DNA from: CAYZXL01 sp964482435
GTDB lineage: Bacteria; Auribacterota; JABMQX01
Direction: 5' to 3'
Length of the DNA stretch: 64,000 nucleotides
Assembly (NCBI GenBank): GCA_964482435.1
Contig: CAYZXL010000019.1
Span: 1-64,000 of the forward strand
In this document: piece by piece, positions 8,812-17,541 of the stretch
How positions within the stretch are numbered: position 1 is the first letter of the stretch
Layout: each line of letters opens with the position of its first letter
Notes under the pieces: model-generated
What the model was told of the DNA's origin: nothing
The model's database searches: none
What the model saw: only the letters and a program-made list of their open reading frames with translations
Translations under genes and position numbers: made by a program

Positions 8812-9376
8812 TCTTCCTGCTTCGGAAGAAGAGGTCAGAAATCTGCGGGTGGGGGACGAGGTGGTCCTCTCCGGCCGGATAGTCACGGCGAGAGATATGG
8901 CGCACAAGTATATGGTCGAGAAGAAACCGGCTCAACTGCGAGAATTACTGAGCGGCTCGGTTATCTACCACTGCGGACCCGTCGTCGAGAAGGAGAAGGG
9001 GAAGTACCGGATTGTTGCCGCCGGGCCGACGACGAGCATCCGCGAGGAGCCGTACGAAAGCGAAGTGATTGGGTCGTACGGAGTCAGGGGGATCATCGGA
9101 AAGGGAGGGATGGGGCCGCGAACTCAGGAAGCTCTACGGAAATATGGTGCGGTTTACTTCAGCGCCACGGGAGGGTTGGCGGTCGTTCTTGCCGACGCGG
9201 TGAAGGAAGTTGAGAACGTTTTGATGCTGGAGGAATTCGGGGTGCCAGAGGCGATGTGGGTTTTGAAGGTGGAAGACATGCCGGTCCTCGTTACAATGGA
9301 CTCACACGGGAGAAGCCTCCATGACGAGGTGCTCAAGGAGTCGCGCGCAACCTTCGAAAAGCTCATGTCAAAGTAA
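8798..9376 (+). CDS. Class I fumarate hydratase (or tartrate dehydratase) beta subunit
   Basis: 192 aa. This is the C-terminal half of the class I hydro-lyase, forming a heteromeric enzyme with the gene before it. Typical features are LRVGDEVVLSGRIVTARDMAHK at the N-terminus, YHCGPVV, AAGPTTSIREEPYE, GVRGIIGKGGMGP and YFSATGGLAVVLAD. The length is normal. Its start lies inside the alpha gene (14-base overlap), so the two are translated from one message and probably coupled. A UVR-motif gene on the other strand ends only 16 bases after its stop, leaving no room for a separate terminator. Confidence 0.92.
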   Translation: MIRISLPASEEEVRNLRVGDEVVLSGRIVTARDMAHKYMVEKKPAQLRELLSGSVIYHCGPVVEKEKGKYRIVAAGPTTSIREEPYESEVIGSYGVRGIIGKGGMGPRTQEALRKYGAVYFSATGGLAVVLADAVKEVENVLMLEEFGVPEAMWVLKVEDMPVLVTMDSHGRSLHDEVLKESRATFEKLMSK

Positions 9377-9392
9377 CCGCCGTCCTTTCTTT

Positions 9393-10142
9393 TCACCCAC
9401 CCAGTTTTCTTATCTCGTCGCGAAGTCTGGCTGCGTCCTCAAACCTTTCCTCGCTGACAGCCCTGGAGAGTTCCTTTCTGAGGGCATCCATCTTCGTCGG
9501 CGGCTGCTTTGCCCGGAGCTCCTTCAGCATCCCCTTGAGAATGGAGAGAGAACGATTCTTCTCGAAAAGGAAGGTGGGGTTGTCCATGTGGGGAAGGTTT
9601 TCGATTTTCTCGATGGCTTCCTTGACGTGCTTGGTGCCTGAATCAAACCTGCGGGCCTGGGCGTCTCTCAGGGCGCGAGCGGAGGCGTTGATTCGAATCA
9701 CGTAGGGTCTGTACTGCTCGAGTTCCACAACGTCCTTTTTGTCCTGGGCGTGCTTAAAAACCAGGTCGAAGAGGCGCGTGTTTCGCTCGGTGTCCCTTAT
9801 CGTTCGCTCGTAATCTCCCAGCTCAAAGAAGAGGACGTACCGATGATAGTAAAGCAAAGCCTCCTGTCGCAGCTCTTCACATGCTTCGCTGTCGAGGACG
9901 AAGCTTTCTTCGGTTCCCTGCTGGGAGACGTGCTCCCGAAGCTGCGACTCGTAATAGTCAAGCAAGGAGGGCATTCCGTAGGGTCTTTTGCCGTCGGGCC
10001 TGCCGTCCACCTCCATCTGAAGAAGACCGAGCTCAACCCTCACCTGGATTTTCTCTCTTCCGTCGTCGCCGGTGATCTTCCGGACGTGGTTGAAGGGGTC
10101 GTAGTCCCACTCGTTGAGAAGTCTGGTTATATCGTCGCTCAT
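9393..10142 (-). CDS. UvrB/UvrC-motif (UVR) protein of unknown function
   Basis: 249 aa, soluble. The last 30 residues (MDALRKELSRAVSEERFEDA, then ARLRDEIRKL) are a UVR motif, the two-helix module seen at the C-terminus of UvrB and in McsA and ClpC. Upstream is a helical region with Tyr-rich repeats and the start MSDDITRLLNEWDYDP. Stand-alone UVR proteins of this layout, with Asp-Tyr-Asp-Pro near the start, occur in Planctomycetes and related bacteria; they lack the nuclease or helicase domains, so a role in excision repair is not implied. The ribosome site is weak (GAGG about 12 bases upstream). It is convergent with the fumarase genes. Confidence 0.75.
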   Translation of the reverse strand: MSDDITRLLNEWDYDPFNHVRKITGDDGREKIQVRVELGLLQMEVDGRPDGKRPYGMPSLLDYYESQLREHVSQQGTEESFVLDSEACEELRQEALLYYHRYVLFFELGDYERTIRDTERNTRLFDLVFKHAQDKKDVVELEQYRPYVIRINASARALRDAQARRFDSGTKHVKEAIEKIENLPHMDNPTFLFEKNRSLSILKGMLKELRAKQPPTKMDALRKELSRAVSEERFEDAARLRDEIRKLGG

Positions 10143-10199
10143 ACTGCGCGATGACCTCAGCTTTGCCTCGAGCTACTCTGCCGCTGGCGCGGCCTTTCC

Positions 10200-10580
10200 T
10201 CAGTCTAATACACTGTGAAGCTCCACTTCCCTGGTTTGCGAATCAACGATAGCGTAATTTCCGACTTTCAGCGAGCCGGGATTCAGTACCAGGCTGCTGC
10301 CGATTTCTTCTCTGCCGCGGCTATGGTGGGCGTGGCCGCAGAAAACCAGCGAGGGCTTGTACTTCTCAATCATGTCGTTAACGGCGCGACTTCCTTTGTG
10401 GTTCCCTTTGTCGAGGTCGAGCGTGCCAATGGGCGGCGTATGGAACAGAAGGATTTTCGGCTGCGGGGACTCCCGCAAGAAGCCCAGCGAATATTCGACC
10501 TCCCATCGTGCCATCCGCAACACAAAAAAGTCCTCACGGCTGTCTTCCGTGATTTCGCCTCCGACGGCGGAGACCAAGAA
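10200..10580 (-). pseudogene. 5'-truncated metallophosphoesterase (calcineurin-like)
   Basis: The readable part matches the C-terminal half of a YfcE-like phosphoesterase: ILLFHTPP (metal-binding His), KGSRAVNDMIEKYKPSLVF, CGHAHHSRG (the GHxH metal motif), and SLVLNPGSLKVGNYAIVD. The N-terminal half, which should carry the D-x-H and GD/GN metal motifs, is absent: the 250 bases upstream, read in all three frames, give no such motifs before the OPT gene begins at 10826. The frame itself stays open upstream into the OPT gene but is not homologous. A 104-aa product from ATG at 10514 is possible but would lack half the active site. It lies 57 bases before the UVR gene on the same strand. Confidence 0.65.
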
Positions 10581-10825
10581 CTCGCGAAAAAAGGCCGACG
10601 AACCGTGCACGCATCTTATCCTATCACTGCCGGCCGTGCTCCGCAAGACCCACTGCAAGTACCTCAATGGCTCCTGGCACAGGTCCTGTCTCTGGAGCAC
10701 CCCCTGCCCGAGCACAATAGCACTGTCAACAGGGAGAATCGGGTGGAAACGTCCCACTGCCCATGGGGGCGATTCCAGGCGGACCGCCGCAAAGGGGCAT
10801 TTCAGGGCCGACTGGCTCGGGAGAC

Positions 10826-12691
10826 TTAAAGCGTTTGCTCTCTTCGCCAGTCGGCGCGGGCGAGGAAAAGGGCGAGAATGAGGAATGGAATCAGGGTCAC
10901 GGCATGAGGAACTTCCGGCATCCATCTTGGAACAAGGTTGACTTTGGCGCACACGAAGCCAGCCAGCACGACGGCGAGGAACGCGTCTCCCGCGATCAAG
11001 CCGGAAGCGAGGAGGATGCCGCGAGTGGTCTCGATTCCGGCGAATGGTTTCGCGGACTTGCGCTGCACGAGGAGCCAGTAAAGAACGCCGCCGACCATAA
11101 TTGGAGTTGAAAGATGTATCTGCAAATAGAGTCCGATGCAGAAAGGAAGCGAGTGGATGCCGAGAAGCTCGACGACGATAGCCGCGGCCATTCCGATGAA
11201 GACGAGGTTCCACGGAAGGTTCGCCTCCATGACCCCCTTGATGACCAGGGACATGATGGTAGCCTGAGGAGCGCCGAGTTCTTTGCTTCCCAAGACAAAA
11301 GCCTTGTGCAACAACAGTAGGACGACGCCGGCGACAAGCACGCTTGGAACAATGGCAATCAGTTCGCCAACCTGCTGCCGCCAGGGGGTTGCACGCACCA
11401 AGAAGCCCGTCTTGAGGTCCTGGGAGGTGTCGCTGGCCATGGAGGTTGCGATGCAAACGATGGCGCCGATGGAAATTGCCGTTGCCATGCCGACTTCACC
11501 GCGATAGCCCGCTGCTCGCAAGACCACCGTGCATACCAGCAAGGTGGCAATGGTCATCCCTGAGATAGGGCAGGAGGAACTTCCGACGATGCCGACAATC
11601 CTCGAAACGACTGCAACGAAGAAGAAACCGAAGATGGCGATGAGGGCTGCTCCGAGGAATCCGACGGGGATCATCGGCAGGACAGCCATGATTGCAATAA
11701 GCAGCAGGACGCCTCCCAGGACGATTCTCAGGTCCATGTCCCTTTCCTCGGCAGGAACCTGTCCTTCATGAAGCGCGGTCGAGAACCTCGGGAGCATCGC
11801 GCGAATGGAACGGACAATCATCGGCACGGACCGCAGGAGGCTGATCAGCCCGCCAACCGCGACTCCCCCGGCACCAATGTAGCGGACATATTTCTCCCAT
11901 ATGTCGCCGGGCGACATCTCGGAGATGAGCTTCGTGGCGGGATAAATGGGCTGCGTCAGGTGACTGCCGAGAGTGCTGATGAGCGGTATGAAGACCAACC
12001 AGCCAAGGACTCCCCCGGCGAAGATAAGCGAAGCGATTCGGATGCCGATGATGTATCCGACTCCGAGGAGGGACGGGAGCGCATCCATCCCGATCATTGC
12101 GCCGGGATAGAATGGCAATTTCGATTCGATGGTTGATGGAAAGGCTTTCAGCCCATCGGCGAGAAACTTGTAAAGGGCACCCAGCCCGAACCCCTGAAAG
12201 ACTGTGCGGGCATGGACTCCGCCGCGCTCGCCGGCTTTCAGGACTTCAGCGCAAGCGGTGCCTTCGGGGAAGGGCAGTGTCTGGTGCTCCTCAACGATGA
12301 GAAGCCGGCGGAGTGGAATCATCATAAGGATGCCGAGGAAACCGCCCAGCAAAGAGAGCAGATAGATCTGAAAGAGGGTGAAATCCAGGTCGAGAAGAAT
12401 GAACACGGGAATCGTGAAAACCACGCCTGCGGCGAGGGCTTCCCCCGAAGAGCCGATGGTCTGGACCATGTTGTTTTCGAGGAGGGCGTTTCGTCGGCGG
12501 AGTGCGCGGAGAACGGCCATGGAAATAACCGCCGCGGGGATGGAAGCGCTGACGGTCATCCCGACACGAAGTCCGAGATAGGCGTTCGCGGCGCCGAAGA
12601 CGATTGCTATTGCGACACCAAGCCCGATGGCGAGCCACGATAGCTCCCTCGGGTTTCCTCCTGGCGACTGCGGACGCGATTTATTGTTCAT
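10826..12691 (-). CDS. OPT family oligopeptide transporter
   Basis: 621 aa integral membrane protein with about 14-16 hydrophobic segments. The N-terminus (ELSWLAIGLGVAIAIVFGA, then ANAYLGLRVGMTVSASIPAA) and the following NMVQTIGSSGEALAAGVVFT are signatures of the bacterial OPT family (PF03169). FPEGTACAEVLKAGE and SEMSPGDIWEKYVRYIGAG are also recognisable. The family imports oligopeptides or metal chelates by proton symport; the actual substrate is unknown. The start codon is ATG at 12691, with no strong Shine-Dalgarno. A truncated phosphoesterase follows on the same strand. Confidence 0.9.
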   Translation of the reverse strand: MNNKSRPQSPGGNPRELSWLAIGLGVAIAIVFGAANAYLGLRVGMTVSASIPAAVISMAVLRALRRRNALLENNMVQTIGSSGEALAAGVVFTIPVFILLDLDFTLFQIYLLSLLGGFLGILMMIPLRRLLIVEEHQTLPFPEGTACAEVLKAGERGGVHARTVFQGFGLGALYKFLADGLKAFPSTIESKLPFYPGAMIGMDALPSLLGVGYIIGIRIASLIFAGGVLGWLVFIPLISTLGSHLTQPIYPATKLISEMSPGDIWEKYVRYIGAGGVAVGGLISLLRSVPMIVRSIRAMLPRFSTALHEGQVPAEERDMDLRIVLGGVLLLIAIMAVLPMIPVGFLGAALIAIFGFFFVAVVSRIVGIVGSSSCPISGMTIATLLVCTVVLRAAGYRGEVGMATAISIGAIVCIATSMASDTSQDLKTGFLVRATPWRQQVGELIAIVPSVLVAGVVLLLLHKAFVLGSKELGAPQATIMSLVIKGVMEANLPWNLVFIGMAAAIVVELLGIHSLPFCIGLYLQIHLSTPIMVGGVLYWLLVQRKSAKPFAGIETTRGILLASGLIAGDAFLAVVLAGFVCAKVNLVPRWMPEVPHAVTLIPFLILALFLARADWRREQTL

Positions 12692-13030
12692 AGGTTTCGA
12701 CTGCCTGTACGCGGCGAGTGCCGCTTGGTTTTACCCTCGCAGGCTCCCGCTCGCTCAGTGTTTGTGTCGCTGCGTTGCTCCTCCTACCGCTTTGATGGGG
12801 ACGAACGCGGAAGAACATTCGTCGCCGCTGCGACGATGTTCGCGTGTCGCAATTCCTGCGTGCCAAAGCAAACCCGCACACGCCATCTAATTGATATGGC
12901 GTTCGAGCGGATTTTCGCATAACATCCAAAAAGGCCGACGGCATTTTATCCGGCGTGCCCGCCCTTTTCAATGATATATCAACTCGTCCAGTGAAGTTTC
13001 CTCGGTTTGAGAACCGAAAGGAGGAGAAGA
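12692..13030. other. 339-bp divergent intergenic region
   Basis: This separates the minus-strand OPT gene from the plus-strand Tat-targeted TIM-barrel gene, so both promoters should be here. I see an AT-rich patch (TGATATATCA, 12970-12979) about 50 bases before the plus-strand start that could contain a -10 box, but no matching -35 box. No gene is supported. Confidence 0.35.
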
Positions 13031-14059
13031 ATGGCAGCCAACGAGAGGTTTTCTCGTCGTGGTTTCTTGAAGGTTATGGCAGCATCGTCCGTTTTATCGG
13101 CGGCTGTGGGCAGCGGCCTGGGCGAGGTGCCTCCGGCGCGAACTTCGAGAGCCGGAAAGATGAAGGTCGGCTGCGTCTCGTGGAATTTCCGGGGAATAGG
13201 GGCCGAGCCTCTCATGGAGGAGCCGATTCAGGTCGTCGGAGAGATGGGATTCGATGGGATTGAATTGATTGTCTCCCGACCGGAAGAATTGGACACGTAT
13301 TGGAAGGAGCCGGTTTTGTCTCGGCTCAGAAAGAACCTGGACAAGTACCATCTGGAGGTGTCGCAGTTCGTTCTGTTTCAGCAGGCGGTGGCGGGCTTGT
13401 CCAGCCTCAAGGACGACGAGAGGAATGGCAGCCTGAAGGTTTTTGAGAAAGGCTGCAAGGTTGCTTCCACGCTGCACGCTCCGATGATAGACATTGTGTC
13501 CCCGTGGGCGAGAGAGCTGAAAGGGCCGCGCGAGTACCTTCCCAGATACTTTGCGGTGACGGAAGGCGACCCGGGTGTCAAGTACCATGTTGACATCGCT
13601 GAAGGATTTGACTTCGCGGCCGTCTGGGAGAGGTTTGTCCGGACGATGAAGGAAGCGACGGAGATGGCGAAAGCGCAGGGCATCCGGTTTTCCGTCGAGA
13701 ATCACACGCACACGCTGCTCCCCGACGCCGTGGCTTTCCGATCTCTGTGGGAGAGAATCAAAGACCCGGCTCTCGGAATGAACCTCGACATCGGCTGGCT
13801 TCAGCTCCAGCGGGAGTTTCCTGCGGTTGCCGTATGTCAGGCCGGCGAGCATCTTTTCAACGTGCACATCCGCGACATTGACGGCGTCGGGCTGAGGTTT
13901 GTCGGGATTGGCGAGGGCGTGATGGATTTTCCAGGTGTCATTAAAGCTCTGAAAGACATTGGGTATTCCGGATACTTGACTTTCGAGCAGGACGGCGTGC
14001 CGGATATGAAGGGCGTTCTCGCTCGCGGACTTGACATGTTGAGAAAATTGATTGGTTAG
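13031..14059 (+). CDS. Tat-exported sugar isomerase/epimerase-like TIM-barrel protein
   Basis: 342 aa from ATG 13031, which follows AGGAGGAGAAG. The N-terminus has a twin-arginine signal (SRRGFLKVMAASS) ending near ALA-like residues before residue 45. The remainder is an AP-endonuclease/xylose-isomerase-like TIM barrel (PF01261): VGEMGFDGIELIVSRPEE early, SVENHTHTLLPDA in the middle (metal-ligand Glu and His), MNLDIGWLQ, NVHIRDIDG and YSGYLTFEQD near the end, matching the usual Glu/Asp/His/Glu metal positions. Such exported members occur in Planctomycetes and relatives, and some act as 3-keto-glycoside lyases or hydrolases. A HisF-like gene follows 40 bases downstream, but no functional link is obvious. 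A second Tat-exported paralogue lies at 37925. Confidence 0.85.
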   Translation: MAANERFSRRGFLKVMAASSVLSAAVGSGLGEVPPARTSRAGKMKVGCVSWNFRGIGAEPLMEEPIQVVGEMGFDGIELIVSRPEELDTYWKEPVLSRLRKNLDKYHLEVSQFVLFQQAVAGLSSLKDDERNGSLKVFEKGCKVASTLHAPMIDIVSPWARELKGPREYLPRYFAVTEGDPGVKYHVDIAEGFDFAAVWERFVRTMKEATEMAKAQGIRFSVENHTHTLLPDAVAFRSLWERIKDPALGMNLDIGWLQLQREFPAVAVCQAGEHLFNVHIRDIDGVGLRFVGIGEGVMDFPGVIKALKDIGYSGYLTFEQDGVPDMKGVLARGLDMLRKLIG

Positions 14060-14099
14060 GCGAGCGATAAGCTGACCACAGCTCAGAGGAGCAACAACT

Positions 14100-14870
14100 A
14101 TGGTTGATTATGTCAGAATCATCCCATGTCTCGACATGAAAGGCGGACGAGTTGTCAAGGGAGTTCATTTCGTAAACCTGATGGACGCGGGGGATCCCGT
14201 CGAGAACGCCGTGTTCTACGAAAACGAAGGCGCCGATGAAATTGCCATGCTTGACATCACCGCAACGGTGGAGGGGCGAAAGACTCACATGGAGGTTGTG
14301 AGAAAAGTCGTGGCGGCGGTAAGCCTTCCGGTGACGGTCGGGGGAGGCATCTCGTCGCTGGAGGACGTCGCCCGGTTGATGGACGCAGGCGCTTCGGCCG
14401 TTTCTATATCGAGTGCCGCCTTTCGGAACCCGAGTTTGATCTCCGAGGCGTCAAAAAGTTTCGGCTCGCAAAGAATCATCGTGGCAATTGACGTTGATCG
14501 AAACCGGAAGCTTCCGTCGGGTTACGAGGTCTGGATTGACGGGGGCAGAACTGCCACTGGGGCAGACGCTCTGGATTTCGCGCGGAGAGCGAAAGAGCTC
14601 GGCGCCGGGCAATTGCTGCCGACGAGCAAAGCCACAGACGGAACGAAGGCGGGGTATGACCTTACCATCACGCGAGCCATGGCTGAAGCCACCGAATTGC
14701 CAGTCATCGCTTCCGGAGGAGCGGGGACGATGGAGCACATGTTTCTGGGCGTCGTCGAAGGGAAAGCTTCCGGCTTGCTTGCGGCATCGGTCTTCCATTT
14801 CAGAGAGATTGCGATCCCCGAGTTGAAGAAATACCTTTTGGAACGAGGGGTGAAAGTGTCCCAACGCTGA
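14100..14870 (+). CDS. HisF-like paralogue (orphan cyclase-type subunit)
   Basis: 256 aa, the normal HisF length. It keeps the HisF start (RIIPCLDMKGGRVVKGVHFV) with the first catalytic Asp, the phosphate loop GGGISSLEDV, the second catalytic Asp in IVAIDVDR, and the second phosphate site ASGGAGTMEH. It departs from standard HisF in the usually invariant GAGEILLTSxDxDGT segment, which reads GAGQLLPTSKATDGT: Glu to Gln, Leu to Pro, and loss of the first Asp. No hisH lies beside it, while a canonical hisF-hisH pair lies 2.7 kb away on the other strand. It may have been recruited to another pathway, for example amidation of a surface sugar as in HisF2/HisH2/WbpG systems; a WaaE-like glycosyltransferase is next door. 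A redundant true HisF is the alternative. Confidence 0.82.
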   Translation: MVDYVRIIPCLDMKGGRVVKGVHFVNLMDAGDPVENAVFYENEGADEIAMLDITATVEGRKTHMEVVRKVVAAVSLPVTVGGGISSLEDVARLMDAGASAVSISSAAFRNPSLISEASKSFGSQRIIVAIDVDRNRKLPSGYEVWIDGGRTATGADALDFARRAKELGAGQLLPTSKATDGTKAGYDLTITRAMAEATELPVIASGGAGTMEHMFLGVVEGKASGLLAASVFHFREIAIPELKKYLLERGVKVSQR

Positions 14871-15087
14871 AGGATTCCAAAGCGCACGCCGATCGGATCG
14901 GTGCACCGCTTCGGGGCGGAGAACTCACTCAGGAAACCTTGCTGCCCTTGGCATTGTTGCGTTCGACAAAGGGGTTTTTGGCGCTCCGGTTTTTCTGTAG
15001 AATTACGCCGACCGTAAGTCGTTTACTGCATCGCTCAGATCGTGCGCAGCGCGGGTGGGCGAATCAAGAACACAAGCAAGGAGTCTC

Positions 15088-15882
15088 ATGGAGTCTGATT
15101 TTGCCAGAAGTGCGAAGCTTCCGATTTCGGCATGCGTGATCACATACAACGAGCAGGACAACATCCGGGAGTGCCTGGAGAGTCTTAGTTTCTGCGATGA
15201 GATTGTGGTGGTGGACTCCTTCAGCAGCGACCGCACGCTTGACATATGCCGTGAGTACACTCCGAAAATCTACAAGAACAGGTACGAGGGAAACATCGCC
15301 CAGAAGAACTTCGCCCTGGGGAAGGTCAAGAACCAATGGGTTCTCTCCCTCGATGCAGATGAAAGAGTGTCGCCGGAGCTGCGAAGAGAGATTTTCAGTG
15401 AATTTTCGAAGGGGTTTGACGACTGCTCCGGCTACCGCATGAAGAGACACGTCTATTATCTCGGAAAGTGGATCAACCACTGCGGCTGGTATCCCGACTA
15501 TAAGCTGCGCCTGTTCAACAAAAATCATGGGCACTTTGGCGGCTCCGAGCCGCACGACATGTTCCTGACAAAGGACAAAGTCAAAAGATTGCGCAGCGAG
15601 ATTCATCATTTTCCGTGCGGGAGTCTGTCGAAACACATCGGGACGATTGACAAATACTCCGGCATCACGGCGGCGAACTTATCGTCTTGTTCGACGAGCA
15701 AGGCAGTAGCGATGCTTATCCTTGCACCGGTTGTCAAGTTCGTAGAGATGTACATCGTGAAAAGAGGATTTCTCGACGGAGTACAGGGGTTGATAATCTG
15801 CGCGGTTTCGTCTTTTTCGAGATTTTTGAGGTACGCAAAAGCTATTGAACCGAACCTTTCGAAGAAGAATCGGAAGCAATGA
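15088..15882 (+). CDS. Family 2 glycosyltransferase, WaaE/KdtX-like
   Basis: 264 aa from ATG 15088, preceded by AAGGAG. It has the GT2 fold signatures ISACVITYNEQDNIRECLES at the N-terminus, EIVVVDSFSSDRT, then the IAQKNFALGKVKNQWVLSLD block with the DADE metal motif, and GYRMKRHVYYLGKWINHCGW, which is typical of the WaaE/KdtX-like group that decorates the lipopolysaccharide core. The C-terminus contains hydrophobic helices consistent with peripheral attachment to the inner membrane. Its stop overlaps the start of the M16 peptidase gene by four bases (ATGA). Family is clear; acceptor and sugar are unknown. Confidence 0.85.
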   Translation: MESDFARSAKLPISACVITYNEQDNIRECLESLSFCDEIVVVDSFSSDRTLDICREYTPKIYKNRYEGNIAQKNFALGKVKNQWVLSLDADERVSPELRREIFSEFSKGFDDCSGYRMKRHVYYLGKWINHCGWYPDYKLRLFNKNHGHFGGSEPHDMFLTKDKVKRLRSEIHHFPCGSLSKHIGTIDKYSGITAANLSSCSTSKAVAMLILAPVVKFVEMYIVKRGFLDGVQGLIICAVSSFSRFLRYAKAIEPNLSKKNRKQ

Positions 15883-17372
15883 AAAAGCGATTCAGTCGTC
15901 ACTTTCGAACACTCGTCGCGATAGTCCTGGTATGCGTCCTCGGCTCATGCGCCGCACAGAACCTGCAACTGGACGTCAAGGAGCACATCTTCCCCAACGG
16001 GTTGAAGCTGCTGATTCTGGAGAGGCATCGTGCGCCGATCTTCTCCGCGTACATTTACTATCGCGTTGGCTCCGTGGAGGAGACGGCTGGCATCACGGGG
16101 ATTTCTCACTTCATCGAGCACCTGATGTGGAAGGGCACGAGAATGCTCGGTGCTAAGGATTTCGCCGCAGAGGAGGAGCTGATGCGACAGGAAGACGAAG
16201 TGATGAGTCAGCTCGACGAGGAAATGCGGCGGAGGGATAAACGCCAGAAGGTCATCGAGGAACTGCAAAAGCGCTTCCGGGAGCTCGACGAGAAGCACAG
16301 AGGACTCGTCGTCAGCAACGAGATTGACAAAATATACGCCGAAAATGGCGCAACGTACGTCAATGCGTCAACTTCTCTCGACTGGACGAATTACTTCTTG
16401 AGCCTTCCGAGCAACCGGTTTGAGCTGTGGTGCGCCATCGAATCGGACATAATGCGGTGTCCGGTCTTCCGGGAGTTCTATCAAGAGAGGAGCGTCCTGC
16501 AGGAAGAGAGGAGGTTGAGTTGCGAGACGAACCCGGGCGGCGCGCTATACGAGCAGTTGATGGGAGCTGCGTACATTGCCCATCCGTACGGGAGGCTGGT
16601 AATCGGGGCGATGTCTGATATACAGAGCTATAGCCGGAGTGGGGTGCAGGATTACTATCGGCTGCATTACACACCGAACAGAGCGGTCGTCTGCATCGTC
16701 GGGGATGTTTACGCTGACAAGGCGATACCGATGATTGAGAAATATTTCGGGACCGTTCCTCGCCAGCCCGATCCGCCTCCGATGGTGACGGTGGAACCGG
16801 AACAGCGAGGCGAGAGAAGGGTTGCCGTGGAATTCGATGCGAACCCGGAGCTTGGCATCGCCTTTCACAAGGTGGCTATGACGCACCCGGACCAACCGGC
16901 CTTCGACGTTCTGGCGCAAATTCTTTCGTCGGGGAGGACTTCACGGCTTTACAGGAAGCTCGTCGAGGAGCTTCAGATTGCCGTGGAAGTCTGGTCAGGG
17001 GATGCCGAAAGCAAGTACCCGGGCCTGTACTATGTTTTCGCCACACCGAGAGCGCCCCACACGACCGAGGAAGTCGAGAAGGCCATTTATGCGGAGCTGG
17101 ATCGGCTGAAGGAGGAGCCCGTCCCCGACCGGGAAATGGAGAAAGCCAAGAACCGCCTCGAGGCGGATTTCATCTCGGAACTCGAGTCGAACAACGGACT
17201 AGCGAGGAAGATCGGCCTGTACGATGTGCTTGATAATTGGCGCTCCATCAACACCGCCCTCGACAAGTGGAAGACAGTCTCCGCCGATGACATCATGAGA
17301 ATTGCCAGAAGCTACCTCACCAAAACCAACCGCACCGTCGCCTTTATCGAGAAACCAAGCGCTGGCAAATAG
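15879..17372 (+). CDS. M16 family zinc peptidase, predicted lipoprotein
   Basis: 497 aa. A signal peptide ends in a lipobox (VLGSC, Cys24), so it is probably anchored to a periplasmic membrane face. The inverse zinc motif HFIEH (His77, Glu80, His81) lies in GISHFIEHLMWKGT; the distal zinc-ligand Glu is expected in the SVLQEERR region. Between them is a charged, coiled-coil-like insertion of about 55 residues (95-150), which occurs in one M16 subfamily. NASTSLDWTNYF and HPYGRLVIGAMSDI are also typical. The C-terminal M16_C domain contains LAQILSSGRTSRLYRKLVEE. It overlaps the glycosyltransferase gene by four bases. It probably degrades peptides in the periplasm; the lone gene carries one complete M16 unit. 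Confidence 0.9.
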   Translation: MKKRFSRHFRTLVAIVLVCVLGSCAAQNLQLDVKEHIFPNGLKLLILERHRAPIFSAYIYYRVGSVEETAGITGISHFIEHLMWKGTRMLGAKDFAAEEELMRQEDEVMSQLDEEMRRRDKRQKVIEELQKRFRELDEKHRGLVVSNEIDKIYAENGATYVNASTSLDWTNYFLSLPSNRFELWCAIESDIMRCPVFREFYQERSVLQEERRLSCETNPGGALYEQLMGAAYIAHPYGRLVIGAMSDIQSYSRSGVQDYYRLHYTPNRAVVCIVGDVYADKAIPMIEKYFGTVPRQPDPPPMVTVEPEQRGERRVAVEFDANPELGIAFHKVAMTHPDQPAFDVLAQILSSGRTSRLYRKLVEELQIAVEVWSGDAESKYPGLYYVFATPRAPHTTEEVEKAIYAELDRLKEEPVPDREMEKAKNRLEADFISELESNNGLARKIGLYDVLDNWRSINTALDKWKTVSADDIMRIARSYLTKTNRTVAFIEKPSAGK

Positions 17373-17541
17373 AAGTGCGACCTGCGCGGGCTACCTCCTC
17401 CGCCCACACCTTGTTCATGCCGGACCCGCAAGAGGACATGTCCCCGAACTGACATGCTTGTCCCAACGGGCTGGGACGGACAGAGCACGCTCACAGCTTT
17501 GCAGCGCGGGTTGGCCAGTGGATAGAAGCGACCGGCGACTG

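Noticed and set aside
10581..11456. Upstream extension of the phosphoesterase frame
   Set aside because: Most of it overlaps the OPT gene in a different frame, and the rest lacks any phosphoesterase N-terminal motif.
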